Position numbers and translations under genes: made by a program. The notes under the pieces are model-generated. The model ran no database searches, was not told the origin of the DNA, and saw only the letters and a list, made by a program, of their open reading frames with translations. From contig NZ_NFLH01000006.1 in assembly GCF_002160815.1 (NCBI RefSeq), positions 1-64,000 of the forward strand: 64,000 nucleotides of DNA, given 5' to 3'. This document shows positions 25,579-33,451 of this stretch, one piece after another; position 1 is the first letter of the stretch; every line of letters begins with the position of its first letter. This DNA is from Massilimicrobiota sp. An134. Lineage in GTDB: Bacteria > Bacillota_I > Bacilli_A > Erysipelotrichales > Coprobacillaceae.

Positions 25579-25708
25579 CTCTTATTAAGAACCACGAGAT
25601 GAGGATCTATGAAGTGGTGGCAACCCTTGTGTAAAGAAGGTGCCTTACCTAGCAAGTTAGACTTGAACAATAAGAGGAAAGAAGGCTTTCCTCTTGAAAG
25701 CTTTTTTT
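25579..25708 (+). ncRNA. SAM-I (S-box) riboswitch with terminator, upstream of metK
   Basis: P1 is CTCTTATT (25579-25586) with AATAAGAG (25669-25676). The core shows TATGAAGTGGTGGCAACC (25608-25625), AAGGTGC and CTAGCAAG, matching S-box landmarks, though the usual GGAGGGA segment is replaced by GAGATGA. AAGAGGAAAG (25672-25681) can pair with CTTTCCTCTT (25686-25695) as an antiterminator. The competing terminator is GCTTTC (25685-25690) with GAAAGC (25696-25701), then T7. SAM binding should favour P1 and termination. Confidence 0.88.
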
Positions 25709-25730
25709 ATTGAAAAGTGGGAGGAAAAAA

Positions 25731-26873
25731 ATGAAGAAAATTTTATTTACGTCTGAATCAGTTTCAGAAGGACATCCTGATAAAGTCTGTGATCAAATCA
25801 GTGATGCTATTTTGGATGCCTGTTTGGCTGAAGATCCATATTCACGTGTAGCATGTGAATGTTTTACAACAACAAATCTTTTGGTCATTGGTGGTGAAAT
25901 TACAACACAGGCACAGGTTAATTATGAACAAATTGCCAGAAATGTATTATGTCAAATCGGATATACAAGTGATGAGATTGGGATTGATGGTCATCATTGT
26001 GAAATTAAAAATGTTATAGGTGTACAGTCAAGCGATATTGCTTTAGGAACGAATAAAGAAGTTGGAGGAGCAGGCGATCAGGGAATTATGTTTGGCTATG
26101 CTTCCAATGAAACAGAAGGATATATGCCTTTACCAATTTCTATTGCGCATCACTTGGTACGTTATGCAACTGAAAAACGCCATAGTGGTGAATTCCAATG
26201 GGCTAGACCAGATATGAAATCACAAGTGACAGTTGATTATACAGATGCTTTGCATCCCCGTATTGATACGATTTTAATGTCTATTCAACATGATCCTGAT
26301 TTTGATGAAAAAGCTTTTAAGGATTATATTCAAAATGTCATTATGCAAGATGTTGTGAAAAAATATGGCATGAATACAGATTATAAAGTTTTGATTAATC
26401 CAACAGGACGTTTTGTCATTGGAGGTCCTCATGGCGATACAGGACTAACAGGTCGTAAAATTATTGTTGATACTTATGGTGGTTCTGCAAGACATGGTGG
26501 AGGTGCTTTCTCTGGAAAAGATCCTTCTAAAGTTGATCGTAGCGGTGCTTATATGGCAAGATATATGGCTAAAAATATTGTGGCAGCCGGACTTTGTGAA
26601 CGTATTGAAATTCAATTGTCTTATGCTATTGGGGTCAAAGAGCCAACAAGTGTCTTTGTCGAAACTTATGGAACAGAAAAAGTATCAAAAGATGTTATTT
26701 TACAGGCTATTGAAAATGAATTTGATTTGACACCACAAGGTATTATTGAAACTTTACAATTGCTTAGACCTATTTATCAAAAAACAGCAGTCTATGGTCA
26801 TTTTGGTAGGGGAGATATTGATCTTCCATGGGAAAAATTAGATCGAGTAGAAAGTTTAAAAAAATATTTATAA
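25731..26873 (+). CDS. metK: S-adenosylmethionine synthase
   Basis: 380 residues. Blocks FTSESVSEGHPDKVCDQISDAILDA, the GAGDQGIMFGYA signature, the glycine-rich P-loop-like GGAFSGKDPSKVDRS and the C-terminal DLPWEKLD are all present. It makes SAM from methionine and ATP. ATG 25731 follows GGGAGG; the TTG 21 nt upstream is not used. Expression is controlled by the SAM riboswitch just upstream, giving product feedback. Confidence 0.97.
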   Translation: MKKILFTSESVSEGHPDKVCDQISDAILDACLAEDPYSRVACECFTTTNLLVIGGEITTQAQVNYEQIARNVLCQIGYTSDEIGIDGHHCEIKNVIGVQSSDIALGTNKEVGGAGDQGIMFGYASNETEGYMPLPISIAHHLVRYATEKRHSGEFQWARPDMKSQVTVDYTDALHPRIDTILMSIQHDPDFDEKAFKDYIQNVIMQDVVKKYGMNTDYKVLINPTGRFVIGGPHGDTGLTGRKIIVDTYGGSARHGGGAFSGKDPSKVDRSGAYMARYMAKNIVAAGLCERIEIQLSYAIGVKEPTSVFVETYGTEKVSKDVILQAIENEFDLTPQGIIETLQLLRPIYQKTAVYGHFGRGDIDLPWEKLDRVESLKKYL

Positions 26874-26894
26874 GCTCCTAACGGGGCTTTTTTA
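26871..26894 (+). terminator. Terminator of metK
   Basis: AAGCTCC with GGGGCTT (one G-T pair) around a 4-nt loop, followed by T6; it overlaps the metK stop codon. Confidence 0.75.
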
Positions 26895-26965
26895 ATTTTT
26901 GAGCGAAATGAGTGTTTTTTATATGACAGAAATGGTATAATAAGATTAACGAAGGAGGAATATTT

Positions 26966-27505
26966 ATGAAAGTCAGTATAAGAGGAAAAAATATTGCACT
27001 AACTGAAGGGATTGAAACAAAAATCAATAAAAAGCTCAGCATGTTAGATAAGTATTTCATTGTCAGTGATAATGTTGAAGCAAAAGTTTTGATTCGTACT
27101 TATCCAGTTGGTCAAAAAATTGAAGTGACTATTCCAACAGAATATGTATTATTAAGAGCAGAAGTTGTTGATAATGATCTTTATAATGCTATTGATTTAG
27201 TTATCGACAAATTAGAAGGACAAATTAGAAAGTATAAAACGAGATTAAGTCGTAAATCTAAAGATAATAAACTCGCATTTAATGTTGCTTCTATTGAACC
27301 TTTAGAACATGAGGAAGAAGATGTTATTGTCAAAACAAAATCAATCAGTCCTAAACCAATGGATATGGAAGAAGCGATTATGCAAATGGAATTGATTGGA
27401 CATTCATTCTTTGTTTATCGTGATGTAGAAACAAATGAAATCAGTGTTGTTTATAAAAGACATAATGGTGGTTACGGACTTATTGAAACTCATGAAGCAC
27501 AATAA
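26966..27505 (+). CDS. hpf: Ribosome hibernation promoting factor, long form
   Basis: 179 residues. The N-terminal RaiA/HPF domain (VSIRGKNIALTEGIETKINKKLSMLDKYF to IDKLEGQIRKYKTRL) is joined by a linker to the C-terminal dimerisation domain (VKTKSISPKPMDMEEAIMQMELIGHSFFVYRD). The long form pairs 70S ribosomes into 100S dimers in stationary phase. GGAGGAA precedes the ATG. An extended -10 (TGGTATAAT, 26933-26941) marks its own promoter. Confidence 0.96.
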   Translation: MKVSIRGKNIALTEGIETKINKKLSMLDKYFIVSDNVEAKVLIRTYPVGQKIEVTIPTEYVLLRAEVVDNDLYNAIDLVIDKLEGQIRKYKTRLSRKSKDNKLAFNVASIEPLEHEEEDVIVKTKSISPKPMDMEEAIMQMELIGHSFFVYRDVETNEISVVYKRHNGGYGLIETHEAQ

Positions 27506-27506
27506 A

Positions 27507-27526
27507 AAAGCTCTATACAGAGCTTT
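27507..27526 (-). terminator. Terminator of the radical SAM gene
   Basis: AAAGCTCT (27507-27514) pairs with AGAGCTTT (27519-27526); the A-run on its left is a T-run on the minus strand. It overlaps the end of the minus-strand gene. Confidence 0.75.
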
Positions 27527-28457
27527 CTAGAAGATACCCTTGATGGGTATCTTTTTCTTTCATCAATTTATCAATATCATTAAGAATTGTTACTTTTTTG
27601 ATTGACCATAAAGGTGCGACTAAATCTTGTAATGGGGCATCTCCGGTCAGTCTTTCAATCACAACATGACTAGGGATATACTGCAATTGGTCAACAACTA
27701 ATGAAATATAGTCTTCACGCGTTAACATAGGAAAAGGTTGTTTTTGATATAAACGATGTAAAGCGGTATTTTTCAGCATATAGAGATTGTGAATTTTAAG
27801 TCCTTGGATATCTAATTGACCAACCTGTTTTGCTGTTTCTAACATCATATCATATGTTTCATAGGGTAGACCATTAATGATATGAACACAAACATCTAAG
27901 TGGCGTTTTCTTAAACGATCAAGTCCTTCTAAAAAAGTCTGATAGTCGTGTCCACGATGAATCAGTTTGGCCGTCTGATCATGGATAGTCTGTAAACCAA
28001 GCTCTATGTATAAATCACATTTTTGAGATAATTGATACAGATAATCACAAATTTCATCATCTAAACAGTCAGGACGTGTTGCAATCGCAATGCCAACAAC
28101 ATCTTTCATATCAACAAATGGTTCAAATCTTTCTTTGAGTTGAGCGACAGTACCATATGTATTGCTGTTGGCTTGAAAGTATGCAATAAACTGACAATCA
28201 GGCCATTTTTGACGCATTATCGAAGAAATGTCGTGAAATTGTTTTTGTAAAGAATCTTGGACATTTCCAGCAAAGTCACCTGAGCCAGAATCTGAGCAGA
28301 AAATACAGCCTCCATACCCGCATGTTCCATCTCGGTTAGGACAGGTAAAGCCTGCATTTAAAGATACTTTCGCAACTTTATGATGATATTTATTTTTTAA
28401 AAAGTAGTTATATGTATGATAGCGTTTGTTATCTAATGTATAAGGAAATTGATTCAT
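27513..28457 (-). CDS. Radical SAM protein, TIGR01212 (YhcC/YtqA) family
   Basis: 314 residues. The cluster-binding region reads FTCPNRDGTCGYGGCIFC, the characteristic long-spaced cysteine motif of the family. Later blocks DCLDDEICDYL, YIELGLQTIHDQTAKLIHRGHDY and VHIINGLPYET fit a radical SAM TIM barrel. The reaction is not established; tRNA or small-molecule modification has been suggested for relatives. It sits divergently 39 nt from the ABC transporter pair. Confidence 0.92.
   Translation of the reverse strand: MNQFPYTLDNKRYHTYNYFLKNKYHHKVAKVSLNAGFTCPNRDGTCGYGGCIFCSDSGSGDFAGNVQDSLQKQFHDISSIMRQKWPDCQFIAYFQANSNTYGTVAQLKERFEPFVDMKDVVGIAIATRPDCLDDEICDYLYQLSQKCDLYIELGLQTIHDQTAKLIHRGHDYQTFLEGLDRLRKRHLDVCVHIINGLPYETYDMMLETAKQVGQLDIQGLKIHNLYMLKNTALHRLYQKQPFPMLTREDYISLVVDQLQYIPSHVVIERLTGDAPLQDLVAPLWSIKKVTILNDIDKLMKEKDTHQGYLLESSV
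27531..27556 (+). terminator. Terminator of hpf, inside the convergent radical SAM gene
   Basis: AAGATACCC (27531-27539) pairs with GGGTATCTT (27545-27553), then T-rich. It lies within the last codons of the opposite-strand gene, so the convergent transcripts overlap slightly. Confidence 0.72.
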
Positions 28458-28496
28458 AGCATCACCCGCTAAGATTATAACATAAAGGAGAATAGA

Positions 28497-30281
28497 ATGT
28501 TAGAGTTAAAAAATATTTATAAACAATATGAAACAACCCCAATTCTCAATCATATTTCTATTTGTTTTCCAGACACAGGAATGATTGGAATTCAAGGAAA
28601 AAGTGGTTGTGGAAAAAGTACACTTTTGTATATTATGGGATTATTGGATGAAGATTATGAAGGAGATATTCTTTTTAATCATGAAAAAATTGAAGATAAA
28701 GAAAAGTTTATATGCGAACATATGTCTTTTATGATGCAAAATAAAGATTTTATTTCTTCTTTAACCATTAAAGAAAATATCATTTTGCCTTGCCATATCA
28801 GTCATCTTCATTATAGTTCGTCATTGCTTCAAAAAGTCGTGAAACGACTTGGTATACAAGATTTGTTGTCCCGCTATCCTTCGCAATTATCTGGTGGTCA
28901 AATGAAAAGAGCATCTCTTGCGAAGGCATTATTAAAGCAGTCCGATATTATTTTATGTGATGAACCGACTGGGGCTTTATATCACCATCAGGCTCAAGAC
29001 GTTATGAAATATTTAAAAATGATTTCTCAAGATGCTTTGGTTATTATTGTTTCACATGATCCACAGTTGTTACAGACATATTGCGATAGTGTATTGACAT
29101 TAGAAGATGGTCAATTAAAAGGACATATGAAGCAATCTCAAAAGCCAAAAGAAATATCTTTAAAGAAACATCAGCATCATACTTTATGGTTTTATCCTAT
29201 CAGACAAATAGTCTATCAAAGAAACAAACTCATGTTTCTTTTTTTATTTCAATGGATAGTGATTGTAGCGTTCTTTTTGATTGTAACAGCTATTTTTGGT
29301 GCGTTTGAAGCAACGTCTCAAAGTGAGCAACAAGCTGTTTTAAAAAATATCATCAATGTTGAAAACAAAGATGGGATGCCATTTGAAACAATGCTTTCTC
29401 ATGAAGATATTGGTTATATAGATTATGGTTATCAATTAGAACAGTGTCAGCTTTGGCAGTCCCAACAGGAAATCGAAGATACTGCCTTATATTTTTTACC
29501 AGTGCAACACACACATGTTCGTTTATTGAAAGGACGTTTTCCACAGGAAGCTCATGAAATTGTTGTCAGTCAGTCATTTGATCAAAAATATCATCAGCAG
29601 TCCATTGTTTTAACATATCAACAAAAAAGTATATCTTTAACAGTTGTGGGCGTTCTTCAAAAAGATTTTTTCAGTCAAAGTGAAATTTATCTCAATCATA
29701 CATTGAAACAAGAAATGCCAGAGTTGATGAATAATCGTGAATTGATTGTAGAAAGTCAATTCAATAAAAATGAAAGTTTATATCAAGCATTATCTAAAGA
29801 CTATATTGTTTATAGTGAAATTCAAGAAAGAGTATCAAGTTATCAATCTTTATTGTCTTTAGCACAAATTGTAGCAATGATTTTCATTGGAATGAGTTTG
29901 TTGATATCACTGATATTAATTGGAATCGTAGAATCCATTATTTATTTTGAAAGAAAACATGATATTGCATATTTATTATCACTAGGTATTTCATCTTTCA
30001 GACTGTTTATATTATCTCTTTTTGAGGCAGTACTATTGGGATTGATGATTGCTGGTGGAGGTTGTTTGCTGGCGATGGTTATATATGAATATATCAATCA
30101 TGTTGTGAATATTTCGCAATATGTTTCTTTTTCATTGTTGTTAAAGCCTATCTTTTATTCACGTTATGATTTATATGTGATTATTTTTATGATTTATCTT
30201 GTGATGAGTGTTTTATCTGTTTTGCATCCTGTTAGAAAAATGATGAAAATGACGAAGATTGATGTTTTAAGGGAGGAATAA
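28497..30281 (+). CDS. Fused ABC transporter ATPase-permease, MacB-like (first of pair)
   Basis: 594 residues. Residues 1-220 are an ATPase with Walker A GKSGCGKST, signature LSGGQMKRASLAKALL, Walker B IILCDEPTGAL and H-loop VSHDP; the D-loop reads GALYHHQ rather than GALD. Residues about 240-594 are a FtsX-type permease: one helix near 250, a large extracytoplasmic domain and three C-terminal helices. Such transporters export or sense peptides such as bacteriocins and antibiotics. The partner gene starts 1 nt after its stop. Confidence 0.88.
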   Translation: MLELKNIYKQYETTPILNHISICFPDTGMIGIQGKSGCGKSTLLYIMGLLDEDYEGDILFNHEKIEDKEKFICEHMSFMMQNKDFISSLTIKENIILPCHISHLHYSSSLLQKVVKRLGIQDLLSRYPSQLSGGQMKRASLAKALLKQSDIILCDEPTGALYHHQAQDVMKYLKMISQDALVIIVSHDPQLLQTYCDSVLTLEDGQLKGHMKQSQKPKEISLKKHQHHTLWFYPIRQIVYQRNKLMFLFLFQWIVIVAFFLIVTAIFGAFEATSQSEQQAVLKNIINVENKDGMPFETMLSHEDIGYIDYGYQLEQCQLWQSQQEIEDTALYFLPVQHTHVRLLKGRFPQEAHEIVVSQSFDQKYHQQSIVLTYQQKSISLTVVGVLQKDFFSQSEIYLNHTLKQEMPELMNNRELIVESQFNKNESLYQALSKDYIVYSEIQERVSSYQSLLSLAQIVAMIFIGMSLLISLILIGIVESIIYFERKHDIAYLLSLGISSFRLFILSLFEAVLLGLMIAGGGCLLAMVIYEYINHVVNISQYVSFSLLLKPIFYSRYDLYVIIFMIYLVMSVLSVLHPVRKMMKMTKIDVLREE

Positions 30282-30282
30282 T

Positions 30283-32139
30283 ATGCTTGAAGTTCAACAT
30301 ATTTCAAAAAGATATCACTATCAAAAAGTTTTGGATGACATATGTATGTGTTTTCCAACTTCAGGCATTGTTGCGATTGTGGGTCCTAGCGGTTGTGGAA
30401 AAACAACCTTATTACATATTCTAGGAGGCATTGATACTGATTTTCAAGGTGATATTTTATGGAAAAACAAGAGTGTTAAGCATCATTTGACACGTTATCG
30501 ACGACATCATGTCAGTTTTATCTTTCAACAGTTTCATCTGATTATGTGGCTATCTGTAAAACAAAATATAAGTTTACCACGTTTTTTTCATAAACAGGAA
30601 AAAGCATCATTATCACTGGCTTTAGAAACATTAAAAAATCAGTCTTTGCATTCACTTTCACTTGGACAAAGACAGCGTCTGGCATATTTAAGAAGTCACT
30701 ATCACCGTAGTGATATTCTTTTATGTGATGAACCTACCGGATCGCTTGATCCCCAATATGCACAAGCCGTTATGGAATTATTAAAAGAAGAATCTCAACA
30801 TCGCTTAGTTGTTTTGGTATCTCATGATGAAAAGCTGGTAAGCCAATATAGTGATGAAGTTTATAAAATGCAGGACGGACAGATTATTGAGCATATATGC
30901 TTTCATGAAACAGAAAAAATTGAACGTTTTCCAACTGTGCAAAAGAAGTATTTCTTATGCCATATGCGCCTTGCGTTTGCATCATTATGTTCACATAAGG
31001 CACGTTCATTTCAATTGATGATAGGTTTACTATTATCATTATTAAGCATTGTTTTAGCATTAACACTCACTCGTCATCTTGAAGGGCAGTTTCATCAATA
31101 TATTTACTCACTTGTTCCTGCATCAGGAATCAGTTTTCAATCACGTTATCAGCAATCTCTGTCTTTAGATTTATTAGATCAGATAAAAAATCAACCTGGA
31201 ATTATGAAAAGTGAGATGTTTTTAGATGATTATGAATGTTTAGGAATTGGTTTTCAATCTGAAAGATATGAACAATCTCAGACTTTATTTATTGGAGATG
31301 ATACTTCTCCTTATACATATCTGTCATTAAAATACGGGAATTATCCACAGGCACATCATGAAATTTTATTATCTCTTTCAACAGCTAGACATCTTTGTGG
31401 ACAGCAGGATGTCGCTTCTTTGATTGGGCAGAATGTTTATGCCTGGTATCAACATGATTGGGAAGTGAAAGGTATTTGTTATAAAATTGTTGGTATTACA
31501 AATCAAACCACCGCTCTAGATACACTCTATCAGATGGATCATGCTTACATTTATTTATTGAAAGATATTTATCAATATGAGCTTGAACAGGTGTCATCAC
31601 ATTTAGGAATTGTTTATGTACATCCTGACTATCATAGAGATCATGTTATGAAACAGTTGAAAAAACAATTTCCAGATTATGAATTTTTAGCGATAGGAGA
31701 ATCGACAACTCAAAATGTATCACAAGTTTTAAATCAAGCGAATATCATCTTGCTGTTTTTTTCTCTTTTGGCTATTTTATCTTCTTTATTTTTGATTGGT
31801 GAAGTTATGTTTTTAAATGTGATACAAAAGAAAAAAGATTTAGCTATCATGAAATGTTTTGGAGCCAGTTCTTTAGATATTATTAAAATTGTGCTTTATG
31901 AGTCTTTCCAAATTCTTATATTAACACAGTCTATATGCATGATTTTGTATTATCAATTGATTCATATGATGAATATCTTTTTACAGAATATGTTTGAAAG
32001 TGAATTGTTTTCTATACAGGTAGATATAAATATTATTGCTTTTGTTTTTATTGTTAGTGACTTACTTGTTTTGATAAGTCAGTTACCACCATTGTTGTAT
32101 ATTTTAAAAATGAACACTGTTCAGGCATTAAAAGAGTAA
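30283..32139 (+). CDS. Fused ABC transporter ATPase-permease, MacB-like (second of pair)
   Basis: 618 residues, same architecture as its upstream paralogue. Walker A GPSGCGKTT, Q-loop FIFQQFHLI, Walker B LLCDEPTGSLD and H-loop VSHDE are intact. The signature motif is altered to LSLGQRQRL and the helical subdomain before it is shortened. The FtsX-type permease follows with its large outer domain. Together the two proteins probably form a heterodimer in which the ATP sites are unequal. No substrate peptide gene is adjacent. Confidence 0.86.
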   Translation: MLEVQHISKRYHYQKVLDDICMCFPTSGIVAIVGPSGCGKTTLLHILGGIDTDFQGDILWKNKSVKHHLTRYRRHHVSFIFQQFHLIMWLSVKQNISLPRFFHKQEKASLSLALETLKNQSLHSLSLGQRQRLAYLRSHYHRSDILLCDEPTGSLDPQYAQAVMELLKEESQHRLVVLVSHDEKLVSQYSDEVYKMQDGQIIEHICFHETEKIERFPTVQKKYFLCHMRLAFASLCSHKARSFQLMIGLLLSLLSIVLALTLTRHLEGQFHQYIYSLVPASGISFQSRYQQSLSLDLLDQIKNQPGIMKSEMFLDDYECLGIGFQSERYEQSQTLFIGDDTSPYTYLSLKYGNYPQAHHEILLSLSTARHLCGQQDVASLIGQNVYAWYQHDWEVKGICYKIVGITNQTTALDTLYQMDHAYIYLLKDIYQYELEQVSSHLGIVYVHPDYHRDHVMKQLKKQFPDYEFLAIGESTTQNVSQVLNQANIILLFFSLLAILSSLFLIGEVMFLNVIQKKKDLAIMKCFGASSLDIIKIVLYESFQILILTQSICMILYYQLIHMMNIFLQNMFESELFSIQVDINIIAFVFIVSDLLVLISQLPPLLYILKMNTVQALKE

Positions 32140-32147
32140 AGAAAAAC

Positions 32148-32176
32148 TTGTTTTTATATAAAAAGTTAGTTATAAT
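32148..32176 (+). promoter_or_regulatory. Promoter of the pheST leader
   Basis: TTGTTT (32148-32153), 17-nt spacer, TATAAT (32171-32176), just upstream of the T-box leader. Confidence 0.72.
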
Positions 32177-32185
32177 AGTAGCGTT

Positions 32186-32396
32186 AATACGATGAAGAGG
32201 ACAAGTAGATAAAGAATTTGTATCAGAGAGGAAAACGGTGGCTGAAAGTTTTCTTACAATGCATTTATTGAATTCACCTTGGAGTGCGACTAATCATCGC
32301 CGCGAAGCAGCGTTATTGCAGTAAAGGTGCATAACATTTGTTATGAATTAGGATGGTACCGCGATACAATCGTTCCTATGTGGAACGATTTTTTTA
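32186..32396 (+). ncRNA. T-box riboswitch, Phe-specific, upstream of pheS
   Basis: The leader shows the stem I apical sequence GGTGGCTGAAAG (32237-32248), the specifier codon TTC at 32273-32275 followed by ACCTTGGAGT, and the T-box AGGATGGTACCGCG (32350-32363). Its TGGT would pair with an ACCA tRNA end, fitting tRNA-Phe. The terminator is AATCGTTCC (32368-32376) with GGAACGATT (32382-32390) plus T7. Uncharged tRNA-Phe should switch on pheST. Confidence 0.95.
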
Positions 32397-32412
32397 TTTG
32401 AAGGAGGATATT

Positions 32413-33447
32413 ATGGACGAATTATTAAAGATTAAAGAAGAAGCTTTATTGAAGATTCATGATTGTTCATCATTAAAAGATTTAAATGATTTAAGGGTTT
32501 TCTATCTAGGGAAAAAAGGCCCAATGCAATCTGCAATGAAGTCAATGAAAGATATGTCTAAAGAACAACGTGCGTCTTTTGGACAAGTATCAAATAAAGT
32601 TAAACAAGAGATAACACAAGCTATTGAGGAAAAGAGAAAAGTATTAGAAGAAGCTGAAATGCTTAAGAAAATTCAAAATGAAAAAATTGATATTAGTTTA
32701 CCTGGTAGTCAATTGCCACTTGGAACAATTCATCCTTTAACAATGATTAGAGAAGAATTAGAAGATTTATTTATTGGAATGGGATATAGTATCGCAGAAG
32801 GTCCTGAAGTTGAAAGCGATCATTTTAATTTTGAGCTTATGAATTTACCAAAGGATCACCCTGCAAGAGATATGCAAGATACTTTCTATATTGATGAAAA
32901 TACTTTATTAAGAACACATACATCACCAGTTCAGGCACATGTTATGTTAGCGGCTAATGGAAGAGGACCAATCAAAGTTATTTGTCCAGGAAAAACATAT
33001 CGCCGTGATGATGATGATGCAACACATTCGCATCAGTTCAGTCAATGTGAAGGATTGGTTATTGATAAAAATATTACTATGGCTGATTTAAAAGGAACGT
33101 TGGAATTATTTGCGAAAAAGATGTTTGGTGAAAAACGTGAAATTCGTTTAAGACCTTCATATTTCCCATTTACAGAACCAAGTGTTGAAGTTGATATTTC
33201 ATGCTATAACTGTAATGGAAAAGGATGTTCAATGTGTAAAAATACAGGTTGGATTGAAATTTTAGGTGCTGGTATGGTGAATCCTAAAGTTTTAGAAATG
33301 TGTGGATTTGATAGCCAGGTTTATCAGGGATTTGCATTTGGTATTGGATTAGAACGTGTGGCTATGTTGAAATATGGTATTGATAATATTAGAGATTTTT
33401 ATAGTGGTGATTTAAGATTCTTAAATCAATTTGTAAGAAAGGATTAG
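32413..33447 (+). CDS. pheS: Phenylalanyl-tRNA synthetase alpha subunit
   Basis: 344 residues. A coiled-coil N-terminal domain (1 to about 90) is followed by the class II core: motif 2 region [45 protein letters not shown] and motif 3 [36 protein letters not shown] insertion carries four or five cysteines, likely a zinc site. It charges tRNA-Phe with PheT. ATG 32413 follows AAGGAGG. Confidence 0.97.
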   Translation: MDELLKIKEEALLKIHDCSSLKDLNDLRVFYLGKKGPMQSAMKSMKDMSKEQRASFGQVSNKVKQEITQAIEEKRKVLEEAEMLKKIQNEKIDISLPGSQLPLGTIHPLTMIREELEDLFIGMGYSIAEGPEVESDHFNFELMNLPKDHPARDMQDTFYIDENTLLRTHTSPVQAHVMLAANGRGPIKVICPGKTYRRDDDDATHSHQFSQCEGLVIDKNITMADLKGTLELFAKKMFGEKREIRLRPSYFPFTEPSVEVDISCYNCNGKGCSMCKNTGWIEILGAGMVNPKVLEMCGFDSQVYQGFAFGIGLERVAMLKYGIDNIRDFYSGDLRFLNQFVRKD

Positions 33448-33451
33448 ACAT

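Noticed and set aside
27513-32139. A lanthipeptide or sactipeptide gene cluster from the radical SAM and ABC genes
   Set aside because: The radical SAM protein belongs to the housekeeping TIGR01212 type, is on the other strand, and no precursor peptide frame with a ribosome-binding site lies between them.
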